From positions 1,517,501-1,581,500 of the forward strand of contig NZ_CP046120.1 of the NCBI RefSeq assembly GCF_009707465.1: 64,000 nucleotides of DNA, read 5' to 3'. The first letter of the stretch is position 1. Each line of letters opens with the position of its first letter. This stretch comes from Novosphingobium sp. Gsoil 351. GTDB lineage: Bacteria > Pseudomonadota > Alphaproteobacteria > Sphingomonadales > Sphingomonadaceae. Of this stretch, positions 46,576-54,826 are shown one piece after another. A program made the position numbers and the translations under genes. The notes beneath the pieces are model-generated. The model had not been told where the DNA came from. It saw only the letters and a program-made list of their open reading frames with translations, and ran no database searches.

Positions 46576-47508
46576 TCACGCGGCGCACGCTGGTTCCGGG
46601 TCGGCGGCGTCGATTGCCAGCGCGATTGCCCCCAGTGGCCCGGCGTCGGCGCCCAGCGCGGGGGGCCCGATCATCATGCGTAAAGCGGACAGATCGAGTT
46701 CCGGCAAGTATCCGGCGAGGATCGCGGGCAGTCTGGCGATGGCGCCGTCGAGCAACCCGGGCACGCCCAGCCCGGCGCCCCCGCCGACCAGGATCCTTTG
46801 CGGCGCCAGCATCAGGATCAGGGCCGCCAACAGCTCGGCAAGGTCGGCGGCGAGAAATCCTCGGCGCGGATCGTCGGGCGCGGCGTCATGTACGCTTCCG
46901 CCAAAGCGGGCGGCGATCGCTGGTCCGCAGATCAATCCCTCGATGCAATCGCCATGGAACGAACAGACCCCCGCGAACCCGTCGCCGGCCGCCCGCCGCA
47001 GCCGCAGGTGTCCGAGTTCGGGATGGAGCGCGCCGTGGACCGCCCGGCCATCGATCGCGATTCCCCCGCCGACTCCCGTGCCGACGGTCAGATAGACCAG
47101 GCTGGAGCAACCCTGCCCCGCCCCCCAGCGATGCTCGGCGATCGCCGCGGCATTGACGTCGGTATCGATTGCCGCCGGACATCCGACCCGCCCGGCAAGC
47201 GACGCGAGCACCGCCGCGCCGCTCCAGCCGGGCTTGGTCGTCGCGAGGATACGGCCATGGTCCCCGCAAGCGGGATCGAGGCGGACGGGCCCGAAGCTGG
47301 CGATCCCCAGACCGGCGAACGCGTTCCGCAACGGATGTTTCGCCAACCAGCGGCCGAGTTGGTCCAGGGTCTGGTCCGGGTCGGTCGTGGGCACCTTGTA
47401 ACGATCGACGATCGCGCCCTCGCGCCACACCAGTGCGATCCCCTTGGTGCCGCCAAGCTCGACCCCAGCGAAAACGCGGTGGTCGGAGGGTGAGACGAGG
47501 TCGGCCAT
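46576..47508 (-). CDS. ROK family sugar kinase (fructokinase-like)
   Basis: 310 residues. FAGVELGGTKGIALVW is the ATP phosphate-1 motif; GLGIASFGPVRLD, TDVNAAAIAEHRWGAG with catalytic Asp, VYLTVGTGVGGGIAIDG, HPELGHLRL and the zinc motif CSFHGDCIEGL are all ROK features. The SFGP pattern fits fructokinases of the ScrK/Mak type, but glucose or mannose cannot be excluded. Start ATG 47508. It lies 68 bp upstream of the acyl-CoA dehydrogenase on the same strand and is metabolically unrelated to it. Confidence 0.88.
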   Translation of the reverse strand: MADLVSPSDHRVFAGVELGGTKGIALVWREGAIVDRYKVPTTDPDQTLDQLGRWLAKHPLRNAFAGLGIASFGPVRLDPACGDHGRILATTKPGWSGAAVLASLAGRVGCPAAIDTDVNAAAIAEHRWGAGQGCSSLVYLTVGTGVGGGIAIDGRAVHGALHPELGHLRLRRAAGDGFAGVCSFHGDCIEGLICGPAIAARFGGSVHDAAPDDPRRGFLAADLAELLAALILMLAPQRILVGGGAGLGVPGLLDGAIARLPAILAGYLPELDLSALRMMIGPPALGADAGPLGAIALAIDAADPEPACAA

Positions 47509-47678
47509 CCCTCGACGTCACCCGTAGGGCGGCAAATTGCAACCGCTCGATGCGAGCGGTGGGACGGTCGCGCCGCAAACCGATCGTGCGCGTGCGACGA
47601 GTGCGCCGCGCGAGCACGCGCAAGCACGCACAACTTGGTTCCAAACCCCGCGCGCGAGGCTTATCCCGGCCAAGGCGC

Positions 47679-47717
47679 TTGACAGCCACCGGGCAAACTG
47701 AAAATTTGTCCGGACAT
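47679..47717 (+). promoter_or_regulatory. promoter with TTGTCCGGACA operator ahead of the methyltransferase
   Basis: TTGACA (47679-47684) is a consensus -35 box; 17 bases later the A/T-rich AAATTT falls at the -10 position. The palindrome TGTCCGGACA (47707-47716) overlaps this -10/+1 zone. The 15-base AAATTTGTCCGGACA here is identical to the minus-strand sequence at 56174-56188. The TnGT-N4-ACnA form fits FadR-type GntR repressors, although no GntR gene is in the window. Confidence 0.7.
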
Positions 47718-47734
47718 TTCGAATGGAATCGCCC

Positions 47735-48931
47735 ATGGCCGCCGAAGTTCCCCCGCCTTACACTGCGCTTACCAAGCACCCGATGCTGCCCGAAGTCGGC
47801 CACGACGAGGCGGCGCGGTTCAACTTCCTAGCCAATTTCAATCGCCACCTTTCGGGCGCCTTGGGCGCGGGCAACCGGATTGCGTACGAGAGCCGGGTTC
47901 TCCCCGCGTTCCGCGCCGAACACGGCCGCGATCCGGAGCATCGCTACGAAATCCGCGAGGCGATGGCGCGCGATCCGTGGCATCGGATGTGGTCGGCAGC
48001 CAAGCGCAATTCGATGGAGATGCGCCAGCACAATGGCCGCCAGATCGTCTTGCGCCAGCTCGACCGGCTCGACGCGATGGCGCGCCAGTTCAACGAGCAT
48101 TCGGGCCAGCTCGAGCTCGATCCCGGGGTGGAGCATCCGTTCTACCAGACCGCGGTCGACATCCATTGCCAGCCCGGCGGCTACGACGGCGAGGAACGCC
48201 CGGGCGACGTCTCGGCCGGCGCCAACTACGATGTCGGCATCTTCGCGACGACCGGCGGACAGCTCGGCGGGCTCAACGACGGCGGTGGGCAGGCGGTCGC
48301 GGCGTGGGTCCGGAAGGAACGGCCCGACTGGCAACCGCGCCGCATCCTCGATGTCGGGGCGACCGTCGGCCACAACGCGGTCCCGATCGCGCAGGCGTTT
48401 CCGGACGCCGAAGTCATCGCCATCGACACCGCCGGAGCCTCGCTGCGCTATGGCGCGGCGCGTGCGGCGGGGCTGGGGGTGCGCAACATCCGCTTCGTCG
48501 AAGCCAATGGCGAGGATCTGTCGCGCTGGCCCGACGGCCATTTCGACTGGGTCCAGACGACGATGTTCCTCCATGAACTGTCGGCCAAGGCGATGCCGCG
48601 CCTGCTCAAGGAGTGCCACCGCGTGCTCGCCCCCGGAGGGCTGATCTTCCATATCGAGCAGCCGCAGTATTCCGCCGCGATGCCGCTGTACGAACAGTTC
48701 ATGCGCGACTGGGACGCGTTCAACAACAATGAGCCATTCTGGACCGCGATGCATGCGCAAGACCTGAAGCAAGTGATGGCCGAGGCCGGGTTCCCCCTGG
48801 AGAACCAGTTCGTGGTCGGGGTGCGGGCGGTGGTGGATCGCGATATCTTTCCCGATGCGCCGGCGGCCGAGGAAGAGGACTACGGCCGGTCGGCGGTGTG
48901 GAACGCCTATGGCGCGTGGAAGGCCGCATGA
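47735..48931 (+). CDS. class I SAM-dependent methyltransferase
   Basis: 398 residues. The N-terminal about 200 residues have no recognised domain (start MAAEVPPPYTALTKHPML, later GGQLGGLNDGGGQAVAAW). The C-terminal part is a Methyltransf_11-type fold with ILDVGATVGHNAVPIAQAFP (motif I), VIAIDTAG and HRVLAPGGLIFHIEQPQ. The substrate is unknown; the presence in a catabolic island suggests a small-molecule target. Start taken at ATG 47735 with GGAA seven bases upstream; ATG 47723 would add four residues. First gene behind the 47679 promoter. Confidence 0.82.
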   Translation: MAAEVPPPYTALTKHPMLPEVGHDEAARFNFLANFNRHLSGALGAGNRIAYESRVLPAFRAEHGRDPEHRYEIREAMARDPWHRMWSAAKRNSMEMRQHNGRQIVLRQLDRLDAMARQFNEHSGQLELDPGVEHPFYQTAVDIHCQPGGYDGEERPGDVSAGANYDVGIFATTGGQLGGLNDGGGQAVAAWVRKERPDWQPRRILDVGATVGHNAVPIAQAFPDAEVIAIDTAGASLRYGAARAAGLGVRNIRFVEANGEDLSRWPDGHFDWVQTTMFLHELSAKAMPRLLKECHRVLAPGGLIFHIEQPQYSAAMPLYEQFMRDWDAFNNNEPFWTAMHAQDLKQVMAEAGFPLENQFVVGVRAVVDRDIFPDAPAAEEEDYGRSAVWNAYGAWKAA

Positions 48932-49296
48932 GCGAAGTCGAAGAACCGCTCGACTGGATCGCTCGGGCGGGCAAGCGCGCCAAAGGCCGCCGTCCCGAAT
49001 ACTTCGACGACCCCGCCGTCGACCGCCTGGTGTCGATGGTCCTTGCGCTGGTCGGCGAGGTATCGGTGCTGCGCGAGCGGCTCGACACGGTCGAGCGCCT
49101 GCTCGACGCCAAGGGTACGATCGCGCGCGAGGATATCGAGCGCTACGCGCCCGATCGCGCCGCGGGCGAGGAACGCGGGCTGGCGACCAAGGCCTACATC
49201 GCGCGGGTCATGCGCGGCCTTCAGCAAGAGCTGGAAGCGATGCAGAACCCCGATCCGCCGATCATGGAATGGGTCGAGCGGTTGGCGAAGGAATAG
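48928..49296 (+). CDS. small helical protein of unknown function
   Basis: 122 residues; not recognised. It is predicted mostly helical, with a coiled-coil-like stretch in the middle (LVGEVSVLRERLDTVERLLD, about 42-61), then REDIERYAPDRAAGEERGLA and a second amphipathic region. No signal or membrane segment. The ATG at 48928 overlaps the methyltransferase stop (ATGA), so it is probably a partner of that enzyme or an unrelated gene tied to it by co-transcription. Confidence 0.75.
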   Translation: MSEVEEPLDWIARAGKRAKGRRPEYFDDPAVDRLVSMVLALVGEVSVLRERLDTVERLLDAKGTIAREDIERYAPDRAAGEERGLATKAYIARVMRGLQQELEAMQNPDPPIMEWVERLAKE

Positions 49297-49301
49297 CGCG
49301 C

Positions 49302-49880
49302 CTACTTCAGCAACTGGTTCATCTCGATCAGCACGCCGTCGGGATCGAAGAAGTTGCAGCCCTTGACCCGGATCGGCGGCGCGCCGTCGCGGCCGGGATA
49401 TTCCTGCATCCGCGGTTCCGCGGTCGGCGTCACCCCCGGCACCGTCTTCGCCGCGGCGCAGCGCCCGTCGACGTCGTCGGTGTTCATTACGATCACCACT
49501 CCGCCCGGCCCCATCCGCCGGGGATACGGTCCCGGATCGGCCAGCGGCGGAGCGATCCATTGCATCAGGCCGATCCAGCCGATGAACGGATCGTTGGCGT
49601 TGAGCAGCACCAGCCGCGCCTTCGCCCCCGGCACACCGGCGGGTAGCGCCACGCCCGAGGTTTCGACCACGGTATCGTAGTTGACCTTCATCCCGACCAC
49701 GTCGCGATAAAGACGCAGGCTGTTCTCCATGTCGCGGACGATGATCGTCGTGCGGCGGACGTCGGTGGGCAGGCGCGCCGCGGGCGCGGCGACACCGGGC
49801 GAGGATGTCGCGGCTTGCGGGGGCGGCGCGGCGCCGGCGCAGGCCGACACGATCAGGGCCAGGACGGCAATGCGCTTCAT
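49302..49880 (-). CDS. VOC (glyoxalase-fold) protein with lipoprotein signal
   Basis: 192 residues. The first ~20 residues (MKRIAVLALIVSACAG) form a lipoprotein signal with lipobox VSAC (Cys14), so the protein should be exported and anchored. The rest is a VOC beta-alpha-beta-beta-beta domain pair: RRTTIIVRDMENSLRLYRDVVGMKVNY and NFFDPDGVLIEMNQL, where the terminal Glu is a typical metal ligand. Function unknown. It overlaps the CoA-transferase by 4 bp (ATGA). Confidence 0.83.
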   Translation of the reverse strand: MKRIAVLALIVSACAGAAPPPQAATSSPGVAAPAARLPTDVRRTTIIVRDMENSLRLYRDVVGMKVNYDTVVETSGVALPAGVPGAKARLVLLNANDPFIGWIGLMQWIAPPLADPGPYPRRMGPGGVVIVMNTDDVDGRCAAAKTVPGVTPTAEPRMQEYPGRDGAPPIRVKGCNFFDPDGVLIEMNQLLK

Positions 49881-51058
49881 CGGCTTTCCTCCACCGCGCC
49901 ATCGGCGATCAATTGCGCGATCCGGGCCTCGTCGTAGCCCAGTCCCGCCAGCACCGTGCGGGCGTCGGCGCCGGGTGTCGGGAGCGCGGCGCCGCCGCCA
50001 GGGCGTTTGCCGCCCATCTCGAGCGGGATCGTCGGCAGGCGGGTTTCGCGCCCGTCGTCGAGCGTGACCGGCTCGAGGCCCCCAGCGGCCAGATGCGGGT
50101 CGTCGAACAGGTCTTCGGGCTTGCCGATGGGGGCGAACGGCATGCCGGTCCCGTCGAGCCGGGCGATCACCTCGGCGCGGGTCATCCCGGCGATCAGCGC
50201 GCGGATTGGCGGCAGGATGCGCTCTCGCGCCAGCACGCGGCTGTTGTTGGCGCGGATCGACTGGTCCGCCCAAAGCTCGTCGAGCCCGAACAGAGCGCAG
50301 AACTTTTCCCACAGCGCGTCGGTGACCACGCCGATGAACACCGGCTCGTCGCGGGTCTCGAATACGTCATAGATCGCCCAGGCGCTGACCCGGGCGGGCA
50401 TCGGCGCAGCCGGCTTTCCGGTCACCGCGAACTGCGCCATGTGCTGGCCGACGAGATAGGCGGTGGTCTCGAACAGGCTGGCGACGACCTTCTGGCCGCG
50501 CCCGGTGCGGTGGCGCTCCTCGAGCGCGGCGAGGATCCCGATCGCGCCGAACATGCCGCCGGTGACGTCGATCACGCTGGCGCCCGCGCGCAAGGGCCGG
50601 CCCGGCGGTCCGGTCATATAGGCGAGGCCGCCCATCATCTGCGCGACCTCGTCGAGCGCGGTGCGCGCCTCGTAGGGACCGGGCAGGAACCCCTTCTCCG
50701 AGCAATAGACCAGCCGCGGATTGGCTTCGGCGAGCACCTCGTAGCCAAGCCCCAGGCGGTCGAGCGCGCCGGGGCGGAAGTTTTCGACCAGCACGTCCGC
50801 CGCGGCGCACAGATCGCGCGCCACCGTCAAACCTCCAGTCGACTTGAGGTCGAGGCAGATCGACGCTTTTCCGCGGTTGTACATCGGAAAATAGCCCGAT
50901 CCGGAGCCGAGCAGGCGGCGGGTCTGATCGCCGCCGTTCGGTTCGACCCGGACGACTTGGGCGCCCAGCCCGGCGAGGATATGGCCGACCGTCGGCCCCA
51001 TCACCATGTGGGTGAATTCGACCACCCTGATGCCGGCCAGAGGCGTAGGACTCGTCAT
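49877..51058 (-). CDS. CaiB/BaiF family (class III) CoA-transferase
   Basis: 393 residues. GIRVVEFTHMVMGPTVGHILAGLGA, the LVENFRPGALDRLGLGY motif and the catalytic Asp136 in ALDEVAQMMGGLAYMTG are family hallmarks. Such enzymes swap CoA between carboxylic acids, for instance succinyl-CoA and malate, citramalate or itaconate. The gene is coupled by ATGA overlap to the HMG-CoA-lyase-like gene upstream, so the likely job is to activate the acid that the lyase then cleaves. Substrate unproven. Confidence 0.88.
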   Translation of the reverse strand: MTSPTPLAGIRVVEFTHMVMGPTVGHILAGLGAQVVRVEPNGGDQTRRLLGSGSGYFPMYNRGKASICLDLKSTGGLTVARDLCAAADVLVENFRPGALDRLGLGYEVLAEANPRLVYCSEKGFLPGPYEARTALDEVAQMMGGLAYMTGPPGRPLRAGASVIDVTGGMFGAIGILAALEERHRTGRGQKVVASLFETTAYLVGQHMAQFAVTGKPAAPMPARVSAWAIYDVFETRDEPVFIGVVTDALWEKFCALFGLDELWADQSIRANNSRVLARERILPPIRALIAGMTRAEVIARLDGTGMPFAPIGKPEDLFDDPHLAAGGLEPVTLDDGRETRLPTIPLEMGGKRPGGGAALPTPGADARTVLAGLGYDEARIAQLIADGAVEESR

Positions 51059-51973
51059 CGGCTGGCCCTTTCCGCATAATCCAGCATCGGCCCAGCCTCG
51101 GGAGTAAATCCGTAGAGCGGCTCACCGGGCAGCGCCTCGGCGAGGATCACACGCACCGCGAGCAGCTTTTCCAGATCGATCCCCGTGTCATAGCCCATGG
51201 CGTTGAGCATCAGCACGAGGTCTTCGGTGACGATGTTGCCCGAGGCGCCCGGCGCGTAGGGACAGCCCCCCAGCCCGCCGAGCGAGGCATCGAGCGTGGT
51301 GATCCCCCTCGTCGAGCCCGGCCAGCGCGTTGGCGAGGCCCAGGCCACGGGTGTTGTGGAGGTGCAGCGTGGTCAGCTTTTCGCCGACCGCCCCGCGTAC
51401 CGCGCGCACCAGCCGCCGGACCTGCGCCGGATCGGCGTAGCCGGTGGTGTCCGACAGGCTGAACTCGTCCGCTCCCGCCTCGGCGGCGGCGGCGGCGAGG
51501 CGAACCACCTGGGTCTCGGCCACCGCGCCTTCGATGGTGCAGCCGAACGCGGTCGACAGCCCGACGGCGAAGGGCTTGCCCGCAGCGTGGGCGATGGCCG
51601 CCGCCTCGCGGATCTCGGCGAGCATCGCCGGGTGATCCTTGCGCACGTTCTTGATCGAGTGGGTCTCGCTCATCGAGAACGGAATGCTCATCGCATCGAC
51701 CCCGGCCTCGACGGCCCGCGCCGCGCCCCTGGCGTTGGGCACCAGCGTCACGACGTTGAGGCCGGGAATGGTTTTGGCGAAGGCGACCAGTTCCGCCGTA
51801 TCGGCCATCTGCGGCAGCAGCGCGGGCGGAACGAAGCTGCCCACCTCGATCTCGCGCACCCCGGCCGCTGCCTCGGCGGCGATCCACGCTTTCTTCGCCT
51901 CGAGCGGCATCACCCGATCGATCGACTGCAACCCGTCGCGCGGGCCGACTTCGGAGACGAGGATGCGGGTCAT
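51055..51973 (-). pseudogene. hydroxymethylglutaryl-CoA lyase-like enzyme, frameshifted
   Basis: TIM-barrel lyase that cleaves a 3-hydroxy-3-methyl-acyl-CoA to acetyl-CoA and a keto acid. From ATG 51973 the frame reads ILVSEVGPRDGLQSIDRVMP, SFVPPALLPQM, PNARGAARAVEAG, FGCTIEGAV and HLHNTRGLGLANALAGLD, then breaks. The continuation ITTLDASLGGLGGCPYAPG, which contains the catalytic Cys loop, is in another frame. One extra base in the C run at 51303-51307 (plus strand) accounts for it. Repaired length is about 305 residues. Its substrate may be HMG-CoA or a related citramalyl-type CoA ester. Confidence 0.87.
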
Positions 51974-52274
51974 CCGGCCCCGCCCTGAACCGCAGGAAGG
52001 AAGGCCAAACTCTGTGACTTTTGCGAGGCAAGCGGCGGATTTCCTGGGTCAAACGCGCTGCGCCGGGTGGCGGGGTGTGACCTTTCGAAGCGCGGACCGC
52101 GGGCCTGGCATCGGGTGCTCCGGCGATCGCCGATGCGACAAAGAAGCGGTTGTTCCTGCATTGCTCGAAAGGTCTCGCAGCGAAAGGGGAGTGTAGGAAA
52201 ATGGAAAAGTGAAGCCCTCACCCCCGCGCACGCAAAGGCGACGGGGATGGATGGGCGCGAGGTGGCTCCGCTTC
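51974..52274. other. intergenic region between leuD-like and HMG-CoA-lyase-like genes
   Basis: 301 bp with no open frame that resembles a gene. Its length suggests a separate promoter for the lyase, CoA-transferase and VOC genes. I see no TGTCCGGACA site and no strong hairpin. Confidence 0.5.
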
Positions 52275-52868
52275 TCATGGATAGACCCACGGCCTGTTTG
52301 CGCGGTCCTGCGCCAGCCAGGCCTCGTAGGCTGGCCGCTGCTTGAGGGTCAGGGCGATGGCGTCGAGCCCTTCGACAAGCATGGCCTTGGCTTCGGCGTC
52401 GATCGAAAAGGTGTGACGCGTATCGCCGTCCATCACGACCTGTTCGGGCAGATCGACGGTGACCGTGCGCCCGGCCAGGCTCTCGACCGCGTCGCGATCC
52501 AGTTCGACCGGCAGCAGCCCGTTGCGGATGCAGTTGTTGCGAAAGATGGGCGCGAAGCTTGCCGCAACGATGCAAGCGATACCCCATTCCACAAGCGCCC
52601 ACACCGCGTGCTCGCGGCTCGAGCCACAGCCGAAGTTGGCGCCGCCGAGCAGGATTTGGGCGCTTTTATAGGCGGGACGGTTGAGCACGAACGCCGGATC
52701 GGGCGTCCGCGCGTCGGCATCGAGGTACCGCCAAGGGGCGAACAGTCCGTCGGCCAGACCGGTGCGTCCGGTGCTCCGCATCTCGCGGCTGGGGATGATC
52801 GCGTCGGTATCGACGTTGTCGCGCAGCAGCGGCGCGGCGACCGAGGTGAGCGTGACGAACGGGTTCAT
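52275..52868 (-). CDS. LeuD-like small subunit of an aconitase-family hydro-lyase
   Basis: 197 residues. LLRDNVDTDAIIPSREM and the swivelling-domain motif GGANFGCGSSREHAVWAL are as in 3-isopropylmalate dehydratase small subunits. Start ATG 52868 overlaps the large-subunit stop (ATGA). With the large subunit it would interconvert a substituted malate and maleate. The housekeeping leucine enzyme is not excluded, but no other leu genes are here and the neighbours are catabolic, so a paralogue for another substrate is more likely. Confidence 0.85.
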   Translation of the reverse strand: MNPFVTLTSVAAPLLRDNVDTDAIIPSREMRSTGRTGLADGLFAPWRYLDADARTPDPAFVLNRPAYKSAQILLGGANFGCGSSREHAVWALVEWGIACIVAASFAPIFRNNCIRNGLLPVELDRDAVESLAGRTVTVDLPEQVVMDGDTRHTFSIDAEAKAMLVEGLDAIALTLKQRPAYEAWLAQDRANRPWVYP

Positions 52869-54256
52869 GCCGCGACTGTCCCCGACGGGATTTGAGCGAG
52901 CAGCGGACGCGGATCGGCGATGCACCCGGCGATGGCGCTGGCGGCGACCGTCTCGGGGCTGGCGATATGGGTGCGGATGCCCGGACCCTGGCGGCCCTCG
53001 AAATTGCGGTTGGTCGAGGAGATCACCCGGCTCCCCGCCGCGAATCCCTCGCCGCCCGCATAAAAGCACAGCGAGCATCCGCTCATCCGCCATTCGAACC
53101 CGGCGGCCTCGAACACCTTGTCCAGCCCCTCGGCCTCGGCGGCGCGGCGCACCGCCATGCTACCCGGCACGACCAGCGCCTTGGCGATCGACGGGGCGAT
53201 CCGCTTGCCGCGCAGGACGGCGGCGGCGCGGCGCAAGTCGGATAGCCGCGCGTTGGTGCAGCTGCCGATGAACGCGGCGTCGAGCGGGGTTCCGAGCAGG
53301 CGCGCGCCCGGCTCCAGCCCGATGTAGTCGTGAACGCGCGCCGGACCCCGCGGCACCGCCGCTTCGACCGGAACCGCGTGCTCGGGGCTGGTCCCCCAAC
53401 TCACCATCGGCGCGATGGCCGCGGCATCCATCGCGATCTCCGCGTCGAATCTCGCGCCCGGATCGCTGGACAGCGTCGCCCAGTATCGATCGTCGAACCC
53501 TGCCGGAGCATGCCGCCGCCCGGCCAGGTACGCGAAAGTCTTGGCATCGGGCGCGATCAGCGCGGTCATCGCGCTGAACTCGGTCGCCATGTTGCACAGC
53601 GTCATCCGCGCTTCCATGTCGAGCGCGCCGACCGCCTCGCCCGCGAACTCGATCGCCCGGCCCGCGCCGCCGCCCGCGCCGTGCCGCGCGATCAGCGCCA
53701 GCGCCATGTCCTTGGCGGTGACCCCGGGCGCGAGCGTGCCATCGAACCTCACCCGCATCGTGCCCGGCCGCTCCAGCCGCAGCATCCCCGTGGCCATCGC
53801 ATGCTCGGCCTCGCTGGTGCCGATCCCCCAGGCCAGCGCGCCGAACGCCCCTTGCGTGCACGTGTGGCTATCGGGCGCGACCAGGGTGACCCCTGGCAGC
53901 ACGATCCCGAGTTCGGGCGAGATCACATGGACGATGCCCTGGTCGCGATCGCCGACATCGATCAGCGTGATCCCGGCGGCGCGGCAGGCCTCGCGGGTCT
54001 CGGTGATGAACGCCTGCCCGCCAGGCATCAGCGTCGCGTCTCCCCGCCCCGGGCGGGTATCCACGATATGGTCCATCACCGCGAACACCCGCGCGGGATC
54101 GGTCACCGCGCGCCCCGCCGCCGCCATGCTGTTCAGCGCCGCCGCGCCGGTGCGCTCATGCAGGAACACCCGGTCGATCGCCACGAGGTCCGCCCCGCCC
54201 GGTGTCCCGGCAACCCGGTGCGCGTCCCAAATCTTGGCGAAGAGAGTGCGGGGCAA
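52865..54256 (-). CDS. LeuC-like large subunit of an aconitase-family hydro-lyase
   Basis: 463 residues. The three 4Fe-4S ligands are visible: Cys333 (FIGSCTNARLSDL), Cys394 and Cys397 (SGCSLC). DSHTCTQGAFGALAWGIGTSEAEH and SSTNRNFEGRQG are typical of LeuC. The usual PGCSMCLAMN around the last two Cys reads SGCSLCFYAGGE, a change next to the cluster that may reflect a different substrate. Start is TTG 54256 without a clear ribosome site, 21 bp after the DUF3598-like gene, so it likely relies on the same transcript. Confidence 0.87.
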   Translation of the reverse strand: MPRTLFAKIWDAHRVAGTPGGADLVAIDRVFLHERTGAAALNSMAAAGRAVTDPARVFAVMDHIVDTRPGRGDATLMPGGQAFITETREACRAAGITLIDVGDRDQGIVHVISPELGIVLPGVTLVAPDSHTCTQGAFGALAWGIGTSEAEHAMATGMLRLERPGTMRVRFDGTLAPGVTAKDMALALIARHGAGGGAGRAIEFAGEAVGALDMEARMTLCNMATEFSAMTALIAPDAKTFAYLAGRRHAPAGFDDRYWATLSSDPGARFDAEIAMDAAAIAPMVSWGTSPEHAVPVEAAVPRGPARVHDYIGLEPGARLLGTPLDAAFIGSCTNARLSDLRRAAAVLRGKRIAPSIAKALVVPGSMAVRRAAEAEGLDKVFEAAGFEWRMSGCSLCFYAGGEGFAAGSRVISSTNRNFEGRQGPGIRTHIASPETVAASAIAGCIADPRPLLAQIPSGTVAA

Positions 54257-54277
54257 GGTAATTGGAGCTGTCCCTGA

Positions 54278-54826
54278 TTAGCCGCCGAAGCCCGGCCCGC
54301 CACCGAACGGGACTTGCCGTCCCTCGCTAGCCGCAGCCTGCATCTCGGCGTCGACGCCGCGCCAGTCCTTCGTCACGAAACGCTCCTGGATCGCGGTGCG
54401 CGTCTCCAGCATGCCGTTTCTGATCCAGTGCCAGGTGCGGCAGCGGTTCTGGCCGTCATCGGAGATCTGGATCTGTTCGTACAGATACAGCGTGGGGTCC
54501 CCGGTGCGCTGCCAATAGAGCATCATCGTGCGGTTGAATTCGTCGAGCGGAACTTCCGCCGCCCAGCCCTGGATGAGCTCGTTGTCCCACCAGATCCGGC
54601 CATCGCGGTAGGTTGCCGGAAAGTCGCGAATTTCGGTGCGGCCATCGGGCCAGCGATAGTGATTGGTCTGATGATACGGGAAATCGCCGCCGTCGGGCAC
54701 CCGGCAGAGCAGGCGGCTGGCGTGCTCGTCGACCTTCTCGTTGGCGGCGTTGAAATAGCTGTAGACCCCGTCCCACACGCCCTCATGGCGTGCGAGCAGG
54801 GGCATTTCGCGGCGAATATCGGTCAT
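54278..54826 (-). CDS. DUF3598-like (calycin-fold) protein, copy 1
   Basis: 182 residues, no signal peptide. ARHEGVWDGVYSYFNAANEK at the N-terminus, CRVPDGGDFPYHQTNHYRWP, DGRTEIRDFPATYRDGRIWW and NRCRTWHWIRNGML make up a Trp- and Tyr-rich beta-barrel pattern like the DUF3598/lipocalin group. It is clearly homologous to the protein at 60241 (HEG-W-G-Y, C--PD-G---Y-Q-N, W-DGRT, SRTWEW/CRTWHW in the same order). Possibly a ligand carrier or a non-canonical enzyme. Start ATG 54826 overlaps the hydrolase stop. Confidence 0.78.
   Translation of the reverse strand: MTDIRREMPLLARHEGVWDGVYSYFNAANEKVDEHASRLLCRVPDGGDFPYHQTNHYRWPDGRTEIRDFPATYRDGRIWWDNELIQGWAAEVPLDEFNRTMMLYWQRTGDPTLYLYEQIQISDDGQNRCRTWHWIRNGMLETRTAIQERFVTKDWRGVDAEMQAAASEGRQVPFGGGPGFGG

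Noticed and set aside
52275..54256. Calling the LeuC/LeuD pair the housekeeping leucine biosynthesis enzyme
   Set aside because: Possible by similarity, but there is no leuA or leuB nearby and the pair is embedded among catabolic genes; gene symbols leuC/leuD were therefore withheld.
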